Made by a program: the position numbers and the translations under genes. From positions 1,718,254 to 1,782,253 of the forward strand of contig JAVGVS010000018.1 of NCBI GenBank assembly GCA_032718565.1: DNA of 64,000 nucleotides. Direction: 5' to 3'. The notes under the pieces are model-generated. The model had not been told where the DNA came from, did not search any database, and worked only from the letters and a program-made list of their open reading frames with translations. The first letter of the stretch is position 1. Each line of letters opens with the position of its first letter. This DNA is from Distichodus sexfasciatus. Its lineage: Eukaryota > Chordata > Actinopteri > Characiformes > Distichodontidae. Below are positions 12,144 to 27,100 of this stretch, in pieces.

Positions 12144-15100
12144 GTTCTCATCCCCTTTCGCCCTCTCTGAGTTTAAGGGAGCTAAAGCGAACTCTGCTGT
12201 TGTGTTCCATTTGAGATTGGGCTTCTCCCGCACTGACTTTAATTAAGACCCATGCAGGGAGACTGCTGATGAGCAGCGTGACCCACCTCTCCTCACACAA
12301 GTCTTTATTAAGGTGCAGTCAGGCAGCTGGAGGATTAGGGGTTGGATTGAGCAGCGAACTTACACTCCGTTAAAGCATCTCCCAAAGACTCCCAAAAATA
12401 CAGCACCTCGCTTTATCTCTTAATAGCATGGGAAGACGCTGCACTTCTCCAAACAAAAACGACTTGTTCATTCAAAGCCAGGAGTATCTCTAAAGAAGTC
12501 GCTGGTTTAAGGCTTTGTAAACATTCCCTCAGAGTTTATAAGTGAGGACACAAGTATTGTAATAATCATGACATTTACTATGCTAATTTGAAATTATTTA
12601 CTACAGTCAAAAAAGGCCTTTTACTGCTTCAAAAGAAAAAAAATCTACGCAACGTACATTTTTAAGAGAACGTACTCTGGCTCAGAAATTTTTCCTCTGC
12701 AACCCTCCTGATATCAATATAATATGGGTGCGTCTGTAAAACATAAACACGCAACAAAAGTCAAGGGTGTTTTTTGGCACAGGTCAGCTGACAAATGTCT
12801 CAGTGTGACAAAAAAAACAGGAATTCTTTGACATCAGCAGTCATTTATAGCACTTCACAGCAACTTTTTAAAACTGAAAACCAATTTACAAGAAGCATTA
12901 AGCAACAGCTGTGGATAAACTCAGTCATCCTCCTGTTCTTGGCACGTAACAGTCCGGAAGCTTCAGTGCTGGCACTGGGTTGTCCCCACATCTCAGCATG
13001 AAGTGCCTGCATCCCAGCAGCCTGGTGAGCTGAGTGGCATTTCAGAGGGAAGTTAGCATGACTGCTTGTGACTCAATTCCTTTGCAAAGCAACCACTTTT
13101 AAAACAAGCTTTGCAAAAAAAAAAAAAAAGAGAGTTGGTCACAAGCAGTCACGCCAACACCCATGTGAAATGGCACTCGGCTCACCAGGCCGCTGGGATG
13201 CAGGAGCTTCATGCCGAGATGTGTGTACAGCCAGATGCCAACACCAAAGCTCCGGCTTGCCAAAGAGGAAACATGCTGTGAAGCTCCATAAAATTATACT
13301 GCCAGGACTTTCCAACACCCTCCACTTCTTTTTCAGTCTGTGTAATGCATTCAAATCCTTACTTTACATTACAATCTAACCCAAGAGGCCCTGCTGTTCT
13401 TAACCTTTCACCACCACTTTTCAGGGCAGATAGAAGCTGTTTTACGTGATTTAAAAGTTAAATACAAGACGAAAATAAATCCGAAACAGTAAATTTTCTA
13501 AGCTAAGGGAATGCTGCCTGGATTGCAGAACTGGCCTTTTGTTTTTTAAAATCCCATCTGTACTGCAGTGTTCTAACGTGAAGGTTATAACAACCATCTC
13601 AAACGACAGAAACCTTACTCACGCATGAGAAAAAGCTTGAACAACAGTATTAAGAGAGTCTATATAGGACAAAGAGGAGAAACAAAATAGTCCAAAAAAG
13701 AACAAGTTAATCTATAAGACTGAAAAACTAACCGGCAGGTCGAGGTTTCTGAGTGAAATTTAGAGCAAAACTCCTGGTTATCTGTCTCTCTGCTTACCTG
13801 CATGAAGCAGAACTCCAGGGTCTGAAACAACCGCCTTCCTCATTCTGTTCAAAATGGTCTTGCAACGCAAAACGACTGAATTTAGTGACTGACCTGCAAC
13901 TACTGAGAACAAAGAAAGGGGCTTAATTTGACTTTGTATTATTATTTATTGACGGGATGTTAATTTCAGTCTCAGGCTTTAAGAGTCAGTCTAATTTGGG
14001 CCATATTCACCAAATCAGAGGTGAGGAATTCAATTCCAGCAGAATGTTAAAAGTTTCTGTTTTGACCGCTCTACTTCAATATTTACACAGTAAATCCACT
14101 GGTTGACTAGCGTGAAGATATTTCTCCGGAATCCATCTTCGCCTCCTGAGTTCAGTTAACCTAACGCAGGTAGGCTATCCGTGTGGCTGTGAATGCAGCG
14201 TAAGCTACTGTAAATGCAAACGTAGCCGCGACCGCACCAAGCGTCTGTGAGTGCTACGTCGATAGTCAACTTCAAAGGCAGATTTCTCCGTTTCTCACTT
14301 GCTGTGACAGGAGAAACCCGACTCCTTTGAATGTTGATATCTCAGTCGTATGTTGTCCGATTCATTCCATATAGGTATCGTTTTGAAGCTTGATTTATGT
14401 TTCATGACAACATCATAACTCAATTTTGAAAATCTGCGACAAGCGACTGGTTTTGCCGTGGAGGGTCACAATTAGAAAGTCAACTAGAAAATTTGGCAAA
14501 TTTGGCCCTGTGTTATTGAAAACACCAGAATGTAAAATGTCATGGACATTATGTTAAGCACACACTAAAAATCCAACTATTTTTAAAGGTTGTGATATAA
14601 AAATGTAAAAATGAATGGATTAAGGGGTTATACGGGTTTGCCTTTCTTTACACACATGCATATAAAGCATAATCAGACTCATGATACATTAATGTGAATC
14701 CTCCTTTTTGGACTGATAGGAGTGACAAAGATAAATATTTCCTTCTGACATATCAACTTGGATAAAACAGAATTTCTACAGAAATTCATGTGAATCTCTC
14801 AAAGTTTGACATATTAGGCAACAAACACCAACTAGAAAGATTAACTCTGCATGAATTAAAATGAAAATAATGGAAATCATTCACCTGTAAGAATTTAAGT
14901 ACATGTTTCAGACAGTATCCAGCGAAGCCCAACAATCTCAAGTAAAAATTCTGTACACTAGTAACATCACACAATGCAGCTTCACCGACGAACAAGACAG
15001 AGTTGCTGCAGTACACAAACACTCCAAACCCAGCCAACCAAAGCCTCTCAAATCACTGCACTGTTGACAAGTCACTCCATGTATTTTATTATCCCCAACT

Positions 15101-18100
15101 GCACACAACATCTATACAAGGCTACAGTGATGGGTTGCAGAACAGTAAATACTTTCAAGCACAATAAATAAGGACAAAAAATATAATTCTAAAAATTCCA
15201 CTGGTCATTTTGGATAAATCTTTTAAAAAACATCAACTGACTGTCATATACTCATACGCTTTCTCTCACTCTTATGCATTCACTCTTATCAAATTATATA
15301 TATTAAAAAGAAATTTATTTTAAACGTGATCATAATGTTCATACACTATGAGAAAGACGGCTATATCACCCCATTTCTGAAATATCATGGAGTAGCTACT
15401 AAAGCTTGCTTTAATATTCTCCAAAGTCTTCACACCGGTATAGTGTAGAGTCATAATCATCACATACAGAGGTTTTCAGAAGACTTGATCCCACACAGTT
15501 ATTGTCCCACACCTGAGCAGCTCCATGAAATTTGTTTTGCACTGGTGTGAGACTTAGACTGTAAGGGACAAACAGGTTCTTTCTCTAGGAGCACCTCAAA
15601 GCCCAGCTTTCATTTTCCACCTCTCGGGTCCACATGGAAGCTTAACGCAATGGCCCAACCTCGCTGAATTCCCAACACTGTGAGTATTATACCTCACTGA
15701 GAAGCAGCAGGCAGGTCTGTAAAGGCTAAGCCCATGTGAAAAGCATCCCGATGCTGCAGCCATAATGGTGTGTATGTACCCGAGCCGATCTTGAGCCTCT
15801 GCCTTACTGCAATCAGCCCGACACTGTTACCCACAACCCTTCTCGGCACACCACAGCATCCACGGGAAGGCAAAGAGCCAAATTACAGGCTGCACTCTAC
15901 GTAACCACGAAGAAAGCTCTTAGAGCAAGTTTATTTTCGCCTCACCAAGACTGGCAACCCGCAAAGAATAATCCCAGAAATATACTGCGGCACAAATAAG
16001 AGGCTGTTAACACAAGCTTTTCTATCAGTTGCATTATTTGAGTTAATTTAACACAGACTGCTTGTTCTGACAGCTCAGATTGCAAAAGCACATTAGTGAG
16101 CCTTCTTACTTATTACGCCCATTAAACAGAACAGCTGTATGAAATATTAAGCAGAATTGAACTCTAAATAACTCCAGGCTTCATCGATTACTTTAAATAT
16201 GTGTGAGTAGAGAGGGGAATAATCAAATTGGGAAAAAAAAAACTTCTTAAGCAATGTGTAAACATTTTGCTCCTAGCACTGCTGAGCAAAGTTTAGTCAA
16301 TTTTTTTGTCTTGGCAGAAGAAGCAGTCGGATTCCAGGGAGGCACAACTCCAAGCATCAGACCGGTAGTGTTTTTATTGAAAGCTACAGACCTGTATGAG
16401 TTTATGGAGAGGCGCATACAGTATATGTGTATGTTAGGGTCAGTCTTCTCACCTCCCAGTAGTTTGGACTGGCAGTTGATAAATTCAGGCTTTCTATCGG
16501 CGCTGTGGCGCTGGCAGGTGTTGTGCAGGATCTGAACAAACATGCACTTGTCTCCAGCCGAGCCGGCTACCCACTGGTCGAACGCGTTCTCAAAAGTCAA
16601 GTCAAACTCCGGGCAATCCTGAGGCATGACAGGGTGAGTGGGAGAGAAAAGTGCGAGAGAGAAAGTGTGAGGGAACGAGAGAAAAAGTCAGGTCAAAGGA
16701 CCACATCATTCCTTAAAAAAAAATAAAAAGCAGGGAGAGTGAAAACGTTACAATCAGTTCAGATAGAGAGGTGAGTAAAGGGGCACAGACACCAATCAGA
16801 TACACACGTCCCTGCCCCCCCCCCTTTTAAAAACACTCCTCGGCCCTTCACTGTGACCCTCTGTGAGGCTGGAGACTCACCTTGTTGGGGTCGATGCCAT
16901 TCACCTGCCTGAGTTGGTCCAGCGTCCACTGGGATCTCTTGATGAATGAAGAGGAGCCTTCAAACTGCTTCACTTTTGTGATGGAGACTCGTGTAGGCTT
17001 CTTGTTAGTCACTGAAAAGGGAAATTGGAGAAAAAGGTAAGTGCATGGTTACGTAACATTAAATCACACTCAGTCGGTTTTGATCAAGGACGTGTTTTTA
17101 GTGGAACTTGAGCCTTAACTGTTATAATCATGCCTTTCTTACATTTACTGCAAGAAATCTCACATCTCCACAAATGCATTGAGTGCACAAATGAAAAAGA
17201 GCTTCATGCTGTATGCACAAAACCGCCTACACATTCCCACATAAGGAAAAACCTACTGGGAGTTAGAAGCACTCCAACATGCTGCCAAACACCCACAACA
17301 TATCCAGCGAATCTCTTCAGGTCCTGCGGCCTTTTAACCTAGGGTCACTCATTACCATCCTCCTCTATCACGAGCAGCTCTGTATGCACTTCTCTCCCCC
17401 TCATCAATCGAAATAGCAGCGTTGTGCAGTCAGGGATCAAAGCGTAGTTTAGCCCTCACACGGCTCCCATTTACACTGCGAGGATCCGGCCTGCAGCAGG
17501 GTCTCGAGATGGAGCTCCTGCTTCTTGTTCCTGTAGTGTTTATCCAGGCCTCTGCATCCCTCACTCCTTTTCACTCCTTCTTTCTCTCTCATTGCTCCCC
17601 TTGTTTCTTCTACCTGCTCATCTCCCCTCTCTGGCCCTAGATCCACTATCAGTCTGCCATCTGCAGGAGAGTTGTTTACAGTTACTCAGTTCTCGAGAGG
17701 CTGATGGAATGTAGATATCCAACCCTTACCTCAGCCAACATACCGAAAGCTCTAAAACTCTAAGAGACAACCCTGCCCTGTCTCTTCTCAGAAAGAGCGT
17801 GATTTCTGAATCACCTGTTAAAAACGAAAGAGATTCTACTCATCAGTGCACACCTCCCGGGTGCATACAGACGCACGCTCGACATCCGCTGTAATCCCTC
17901 CTAAACACATTCCTCAAGACTAAATAGCTCCCTGATGGGCATTTTCCTCACGTATAACAGCACACAGCATACGGATCTCATGGGCCTGAAAATGATTCAT
18001 GTGCATATCTATTAAAATGTACAATAGAGGGAAGACGTGTATGCTCCAAGGTCGGTTGCAAGTTCAATCGTTAATTGAAGTGACTCAACGGTACTGAGTA

Positions 18101-21100
18101 GGAGTGTAAATCACAAGTTTCACTGTACAATATTATATTTGATTCAGTGGACGACGATTCCAAGTCTGTTGATATTCCAAAATGCTATGACAAGGCATAT
18201 TTAATTAGATTTTTTAATAAAAATAGATCAATAAATTTGCTCAATAAAGTGAGGTTACAAATAAGCTCAATAAGATTTTTCCCCATTCTGGATTGATGTT
18301 ATGGCCTTGTTGATCACTGGATTGATGTATCAATGTAACATTATGCATCGTTACACCCATAGTACTGAGTATCATAAAGTGAAAGTGAGTGATTAATAGC
18401 CGTTGTGAACACAGCACAGCACACAGTGCACCACAACAAAATGTGACCTCTGCAATTGACCCATTCGTGAAGGAGCAGTGGGCAGCTAACAAGGGCAGCG
18501 CCTGGGGAGCAGAGTTTGGAGACAGTACCTTGGTCATGAGTACCTCACTGGTACCTTTACCTGGTACTGTGGTACGGTCCTGGAATTCGAACCGATGACC
18601 TTCTGATCATGGGGTGGAATTCCCTAACCGTTGCGCTACCAAGTGCACCAAAACAGTAAAATAAAACACACTCAGGCCAATACATAAGACAATGGATAGG
18701 AGACAAAGGAGGACATTTTGTCCATATTATGATCATAACATTAATTTTGTTCTATATACGCATTCTACTAGGCACTGTCTGGGTTAAGGATTTTTTAAGG
18801 GTTTTACGTTATAGTGTATCTGCACCTAAAACGCTAGAGACTGAGATTGGTATCGGTTTATTTTCAATTTATTTTGTGGTACAGAGCCACTTATCAAGGC
18901 TGAGTTGCTAGAGGAACAACAAGTTCGGGTCAAACACCCGATGCAGCAAGCATCAACGGTTTAATGAACAGTGGCTAGATTTTTTCACATTATAGCCATC
19001 AGTACCATAAGCCATTTCCAATCATTGTGAGAATGAAAATATCACTATTGCAGTTTCTTTCTGAGTGCCGTGCCACGGAGCCGAGCAAAACGAGAATTGT
19101 GACCTGGATGCTGATCGTCTCTGTAAAAGCAGCCGAGCACATCCAAAGCCCAGGGAGCGAACAGCCACACGTCATGCCAAAAAATTCCACATTCAAAACC
19201 AACAGGAGAAAATAAGCATTCAATTAAAAACGGAATTAAACAAGAAAATATGCTGTGCATCACCCAAGCTATTGGACATTGTGTTTTCAAACTTGGCAAG
19301 CGCCAATAGCTTTGACTGTTGAATTTGTCATCAGCACATTCCACAGCTTTGCTGTTAATCACAGAATTTGTGGCCAGCTCACATTCAAAACAATTGGACG
19401 GATGCCCATTTCCAATGACAGTTACACAACAGCCAAATAATAAGGGAGAGGGAGGGTGGAAAACATCTTTTAAAACTCATTTGAGATCTGACACTTCGGA
19501 ATTCATTTGAAAGAATATTTTCCCCCCCAAACTGCACTTTCATTCGGCATCTTTATTTGCATTTTAATATCCATCATGGAGTCCGACAGCGAATTTTCCA
19601 GATGTCCTACCTCTTTTAGAATAAATATTCGCAGAGATACATTACATTAGATTACAAGCGGAGATTAGATTTATGTGGTGCTGAATTACAAATCCCCTTT
19701 TCTACTAGATTACAACGGGCAGAAATATGAAGAGAAGTGGGGGGACTGGGGTTAAGGGAAGGGCAGTCCCGCAGCAATGTCAGCGTAATCCAAGCCAAAC
19801 TAAGACTCTTGACTGAGAAAGCAGTACGAGAGCCAGGCTAATGTATACAGCCGCCTTACTGTGAGAGGTGGGACCACCCATGAGAGCGTGGGATGAAGAA
19901 ACAGCAAAATCCCATTCCATTATCTCACTCAAAAGGCCGTCAGTAAACCTCCAAGCCGTCACTAAACCTTCTTCACTGCAGCACAATGTGAATGTGAGAG
20001 GAGACGTTTAACGTTTTCACTAAGACTCTCATATTAATCCCATATTGATAGAGGTAGCTCAGTCTTAACTGTGGCAGTGACCAGAAAATTGTGGGTTTTA
20101 ATTTCAGGAGAGTGGGGAGAGTGGAGCTGGCCGAACTGCTTCTCAGTTTTAACACTACAGAGTTCTTGAAACGCAACACCCCCAGTAATGCTGTCCAAAA
20201 AACCTGGACTTTAACCTAGTGTTGGGGTACTCAAGAACCGTCTCGGTCTCCAGTTTTTAAAAGTCTCTCTCTTGTCCTGGACTTGGCTGCAATTGTACTT
20301 GATCTTGTCATGGACTCGGACAAAGAGGACTCGGGATTTTATTTCGAGACCACAACTCTGAAAATATTACTATTAAAATTCTTTCAGACTGACGCAGACT
20401 TTGAACTTACCAGACATTATATTCATTCCTCTGTATGTGAAATGTGAGTAATTCTGTGCACAAAAACACAAGTAATTGCGTAAGAACCCATTAATTACAG
20501 TTATAGTTACACTCGCATTAGCACTTGCGACTCATATGAAATGCAGTTCTCAGTTCTCTTCCAGAATGGCCAAAAGCAGATTTTATAGGCCAAACTGATC
20601 CCAAATCAGCTTAAAATTACCCAAAACTTTAGAATTTATTTATTTCCAATTGTTCTGTTTTTTTTTTACCATTTTATAATGTCAGTGAGTAATCAATAGT
20701 GCAAAAATACATATAGATAAATGTATTACTTATCAAATAGTGTTGTTCTGTATCCAGATGGATTTCTGTGTTTCCGCCTAGCACTAACCTTATTTTTCTA
20801 ACATAATACTAAAACCATAGAATGTCTCTTCAGAATAAAAACTCTGTAAGTCAATAAAACAGTGAGTTTGGTCTTGAGGAGTGTTCACTGTGGTTTGTTG
20901 AGTTTATCATCTGACGTAATCAGTTTGGATAGCTGCTTCCAGTGAAGCCAGTTCCTCACTATAGATATGTAAGAGTGAAATATTGAATAAACATGTTTAA
21001 TGTTGCTTAGGCTTTGCATGTGCCACTCTTGCCATGTGTGTAAAACGTGCATTGGTCCGGTCTCGGTCTCGACACACTCTGGTCTTGGTCTCGTCTCGGT

Positions 21101-24100
21101 TTAGGTGGAAAGAATCTACTTCTACTTTCATAGCAAATCTTGTACGTCGCTCTGGATCAGAGCATCTGCTAAATACTGTAAATGTAAAATTTAAATGTTA
21201 TTAAAAGCTGCTTGTTTTCAAAAACAAGTACCGAAAAGACCAATCTAATGATGAACACCAAGTCCACACATTTCTCAAAAAGTAAAAAAATCCCCTCTTT
21301 AAACAAACCGCAGCAGCCTCTATCTTCCCACACACCCAGAATTCCACACAGTTCAACCACTTGGCAAAGTCAGACTCCGGTATATCAGCACCGTGTAACA
21401 AACCCCATTTGATTAAAGCTTTTGCTCAGATCACAGGTAACTCCCTGCTGCTGAGGCATTCAAACTCCCTGCAGTCCCACACAGGAGAAAACCACTTCAT
21501 CGTTCCTTCCGACTCTTTTTTCCGCCGTTTATTGGGGAAAGGGGAGTGTCCGGCTGCTCGGTTTGCAGACTGAGAGAGCTGAAAGCTCTTTGATTAGAGC
21601 AGCATGGCGTCTGGGGAGCGCACAGGGATGCATTTCAAAGGCTGCAGCAGCCAGGTGGGGAAGGGAAGCTCTTGAGAAATCAGAACCCTGCGAGAGGCCC
21701 ATCTCCAGACGGGCGCCAGCCAAGAGTTACCATGGCAATCCCATCAGACGAGCACAAAAGCAGCAGAGAGGTGAGCGTGTCCAAATCTTCACACATGCAC
21801 GCAGATCAAGTTTCATCGAAATGTTTGCTGAAAAGTCATTCAAGCGTTGCGAAATTGTGAAAATTCACAACAAGCAGGCAACTCACTCGAGAATAATTGT
21901 TGGATTGTAACTCAACAATGCAGAGGGAGACTGCTTCAGGGTTTGGCATAGATGAAAGGTCAGAAGCAGGGGACGAGAATGCAGAGTTGCAGAGGCCAGA
22001 ATCCCACCAGGGTAGGGAGGGAGACAACCATGTGATCTGTAACACCTAAGTTTCCATCTTAAACTGAGTTATTTATTTTGTATGATAAGCACTTAAGAAC
22101 ATTAATAACTTAATCCCCCAACACTCTTATAAATAACACACGTTTAATGGACAGAACAAAGAAAGCTGAAGGTTCTTTCCAAATTGAACTTTTAGAATTC
22201 AAAAACGTACATTCCTATTCGAATGGTACTTCATTATCCAGAGAAATGGACGTGTTCCAGAGCCTGTTTATAATGCTGGCGCAAGGTTCAGTCTTTAACA
22301 TTTTAAAGCTCATTCAGTTGTGGAAAAAAAGACACATTTTTGCTGTTTAAATGTGACAAGTTAAGCAAGGGGATTTTTGCCATGAATAAAATCCTGCTCA
22401 ATGAACTGAACTACTGCCATAAACTGTCAGATAAACATCAATTCACGAATAATGCAAGATGCTGCAGAAAAGCAAATGAAATGTCCGAGGTTGCAACATG
22501 ATTAAATACATGTGCCTGTTTGATGAGATGAACATTCCAAAAACAAGCTGGACCTACAGTCTTCAAACGATATTATGCTCCAACAAATAAACGGTTAAAG
22601 CAGAAGACATTGATACTAGTCGCACTACTTGTAAGTCAAGCCCTGCTTAAGTAAAACCACCACATGAAATACAGTTTGACATGCTTACGACTTCTGATGC
22701 CTTTAAATCGGTATAAACAAAGTGTGGCATGCCATATTAAACACCTACTAAATGACGCTGTATAAAAAGTAAATCAGCAAGATAAAAACATTGTCATCTG
22801 GTACAACCACGTATTGTCAGCACAGCTGTTAAAACAATCCTGCAGTCAAGATGAAGCATCCCGAGGATTGACACTGGCAATATGGTTTTCCAAATGAGTT
22901 TCACAAAAACTAACAGCGTGGACATTTTCCCACAGGAACAGATGCACAAAATCCATTATGGACAGTGCAGAAGACACCAAAACTTTGATGACTGATTGAA
23001 GAAAAGACAGTGATCAGCAGTATTACAGGATTCACATAGTCAGAGAAGAAAGAATGGATGTACAGCATGATCGGAGTCTAGTTTGAGTCACTCAACACTT
23101 ACGAGTCTCTAGAGTTGAAAATATTTGATTTGGGAAGTAATTTATCAGATTACACTCAGATTACAAATTGTGTCTTTAATTCCTTTGGTGTAGAGGTTTA
23201 ATAAAGATGTTTATATTTGAACAAAGCTTAAAAGAGGCCTATTGCAAGGAAATTAGATACATAATGCAGGCAGAGAGGTGAGACATCTTAAAATACATGC
23301 TGCAATGCATATTAAGCATTAAAGTATATTAAAAGTAGCGATGCACAAGGGAATTATTGACCAACGTCAATATCAGATATTTTTAGGCTTACATCTGCCG
23401 ATACAGATGCAAATAAATGAGGAAGTCAGAGTTGAGCAAGTGAAGACAAGATATTTGGCTCACCAAGATTGCACTGCACGCTCAGAAGTTCACCGAGGGT
23501 GGAGCTTTTCGAGCATAGTGCACGACATTAAAGAAAGGTCAATTCCCGCCCTATGCTGCGTACCGAGTCAAATAGGGCGCGTGTGACTACAAGTTACGAC
23601 CCCGGCTAATTCCTGAGATGCCTACTACCGCACAGAAAAGTATGAAAAGAGCGCCTAGCCTACTATACTATTAAGCGCAGTAGTACGCAGCTTGGGATAC
23701 AGTCCATGCGTTACCAAGTTAAACATTTAGTTAGTTAAAAAAATTACGCACATGCAGGCAGAGTTGAGCAGAAACACAAGAGATTTTGAGAGAACATTGT
23801 CCAACCGCATGCTCACAATTTTGCTACAAAATAATGGCATACATTTTAAGATGGAAGGTGCGGGTCGTATAAAATCCCACCTTGCACTTTGGACCTGCCT
23901 GGCACAAGCGCTACCTTTCCGACACACGATAAATATGTAATCAAATATCGGCTTAAAATATTGGGCAAATCCACACATCGGTCCGATGCCGATAACTTGG
24001 AGCACTTAAAGCACTTATTGGCAGATTCTGATATTTCCGATATTATCGTGCGTCCCTAATTAAAAGATACAGAACCTGGGCCCAACTTGCAGAAACATAA

Positions 24101-27100
24101 AGAAAGTGAAGAGACACAGACTAGAGATCTGAAGAAATAACATCTTTACAACTACTTTAAATCAAGATGACTTGTGTACACCTGAACAACACAATATTCT
24201 AAGAGAGGACACTGCTGCTGCTGCGGAGACAAAGTGATCTGATAAGGTTAAATGGGAAGTGCTTCGCCCTCGTCCCTGTGAACATGCCACACAGCAGAAG
24301 ATGCTTGCTGCACACTAAGCTGTTATTAGACGTCTTTGATGGCTTCCTCCGAGAACAAGGGACTTAAGGCGTCATTTAAAACAGAGCTTTAATTACGGGT
24401 TCGCTCTCTTTCTCCGGCAGCACCGGAATAGTCTGTGAAGCCGCGGCACGGCCTGTCAGAGGCTTTATCCCAGTTAGACAGACCGCTGCTACAAGACAAG
24501 TGTGACCCGGGCTGATTCACCAACTCATACAGCGGCAGGGCTGGCGGATAGAGAGCAGGGATTACACATCAGCAACACCCTTCCCTTTACTGCAACGGTA
24601 CTGCCAAAATTAGAGAACAAAATACATAAAATAATGAATAAATGACACTAGGGCTGGATGGTACAGTATATCATTCCCATGTACGTTTGCTTTTTAAGAC
24701 CCAGAACAAGACCCTCCGTCATCTTTATGCTGCTAACAAACACTCATTCCAACAAATTTCCACCAATAGTGCCCCATCTGAGGTGGACAAAGAGGCCATA
24801 GGTTCAAACCCAGCATCTTTCTGCCGGAGCCACCACAACTGAGTACCCTGATCTCTTAGATCTACGAGGACAGGTCAGCTTGTGGTGCCCAGATCCAAAA
24901 CTAGACAAAGTGAAATAGCAGTTATGTGGCATACTGCTAGAAACAACTTCCCTGTGACTTTTAAAACCCACCTGTTCTCTGCTGTTTTTAACTTTTTTTC
25001 TGTTATTTGTGACCCTCCACAGCAAAACCAGTCACTTGTTGCAAATTTTCAAAATTGAGTTATGATGTTTTGAAAGTGTATGAAAGTGCATAAATCAACC
25101 TTCAAAACGATATATATATGGAATGAATGGGACGACATATGACTGAGGTATCAACATTCAAAGGAGTCTGGTTTCTCCTGTCACGCCAAGTGAGAAACGG
25201 AGAAATCTGCCTTTGAAGTTGACTATCGCCGTAGCACTCACAGACGCTTGGTGCGGTCGCGGCTACATTTGCATGTACGGTAGCCTACGCTGCATTCACA
25301 GCCACACGGATAGCCTACCTGCGTTAGGTTAACTGAACTCGGGAGACGAAGATGGATTCCGGAGAAATGTCTTCACGCTAGTCAACCAGTGGATTTACTG
25401 TGTAAATATTGAAGTAGAGCGGTCAAAACAGAAACTTTTAACATTCTGCTGGAATTGAATTCCTCACCTCAAGAAAGTCACATTTTTAGGATGGAAAGGG
25501 TAAGTTTTTCAGTGAAATTTATTCACAACAGTACAGTATAGACCTTCCACTGTTTCAAAACACTAAAAACAAAAAATCCAAAATTTTACCCCACGCAACA
25601 TAAACGCTCGTTTTTCTCGGAAACCTCCGTTGCGACAAGTGACTGGTTTTGCCGCGGAGGGTCACAAATGTACATTCATTCATTCTTTTATTTTATTCCT
25701 TTTTTTTTTTTTGCACTTTTATACACATCTGTAAAGCTCACTGACTGACATATAGGTATGATAACGTGCTATATAAATAAACGTGCCTTTCCTTGTAAGG
25801 TTTCTCTAATTAGATAATGCAAGACTCTCTGGATACGGGTGTCTGATAAATGCCACAAACATAAATGGAAATCATAATCGTCATGTTAGTTAGTTTGTTT
25901 GTTAGAGGTCGACCGATAGTGTTTTTTCAGGGCCGATATCGATTACTGCTAGTTAACGGTCCCAATAACCGATACTTGGAACCAATACACCAAAAAAAGA
26001 AAATGTCAAATTTTTGAATTTTACAAACACCAAGCTCAGCTGAAACTCTCCTCTCCTCCTTCCCGGAGCTTCACGCTGAGCTCGTGTGCGAGTGTGTGTG
26101 GTGTGAGGGGCAACAAAGCTTCAGCGTTCACTGGCTACTATTCGTATGACGTATAGCCAATCAGAGACTGTTGTGGGCGGGACATTAAATGAAGCAGTGA
26201 GGCTTGTGCAAAAGGCACAGAGAAAAGACACGGCAGTGGAGCTACAGTAGCACACCTTGTACTTAAGCGATATCGGTGATGGTCAAGATTAAACACTGAT
26301 ACCGATAATCAGCAAAACGCCTAATATCGGCCCCTCATAATCAGCCCGACCGATAACCGGTCAACCCTTAATGTTAGTATCAAGCTTTAGTAGAAATTAG
26401 AATTCGCTAGCAAAAACATTATCACTAGGTACTAACCAAGGGGTGCAGCTCGCAACATCTACTACAGCAAAGATGACATATGTACTGCTGTATATAATTG
26501 TGTTCATGTGCCCTGTGAGTGCAGTGCAGCTCGTGCTCCCGCACTAGCCTCGAACTCCGAAGATTCTTTGCGTGCGACACGCATCCAAAAAAAAGAGTCC
26601 TGTGTCTTAAGTTTTCTTTTGTTGTCTTTTTCTTTACTACAACTTAGACTGTTACAAGCAGAAGATGAATTCCTAAGACTACAAAGATACTTTACGTGAC
26701 GGTCAAAAAACTGTAACGTTCTTAAGTTCTCAGCTCTAACACAATGCAAGTTCTCTACGTTCTTGCATCTTATATATATATTTCAGGATCCAATCAGATT
26801 ACGGCAGGTAAGGCACGTATTACTTCTATTGTTACATACTGGTACATTTAACGTGTATACGTACTAATATAATTCTATTACGTAACAATGTACATGGAAA
26901 GTTATGGAAAGTTCCAGAAACATATCTCTACTTTCTATTGCAGATAGTTATAAAAGATTAAATGTAAATATTCGCACATTCATGCACACAAAATGGCTCT
27001 AACATGCCATAAACAAAAATATCAATGCCATAAATTTAGTGATTTCTGTTTTCTTCTATGTCTAAAAAATCTGAACGTCGTGGCAAGAATAGTGAGAGGT

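Larger units (their letters stand above)
7774..16452 (-). other. stxbp6 intron 3 (8.68 kb)
   Basis: A phase 1 intron. Its end next to exon 4 (7.89-10.13 kb) is packed with DNA transposons, one nested in another. The rest holds a CA repeat near 10.96 kb, CT repeats at 11.8 and 12.1 kb, a truncated TIR element at 14.0 kb, and otherwise unique sequence with nothing recognisable. Open frames here are low-complexity or chance. Confidence 0.85.

Noticed and set aside
11518..12246. The longest open frame of the window (242 residues)
   Set aside because: Its length comes from TC/CT microsatellites that lack stops. The Ser/Leu repeats have no domain, and the start and end are not conserved-looking.
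16247..16452. Continuation of the exon 3 frame past the donor
   Set aside because: The frame is open by chance into the intron. The GTGAGA donor at 16452 and the phase of exon 4 set the real end.
24642..25008. A degraded stretch recalling the C-terminal end of a retroelement ORF (AAGGACAAAGAGG..CACCTGTTCTCTGC-like)
   Set aside because: Similarity is only an impression, the frame is broken by stops and no clear boundaries exist.
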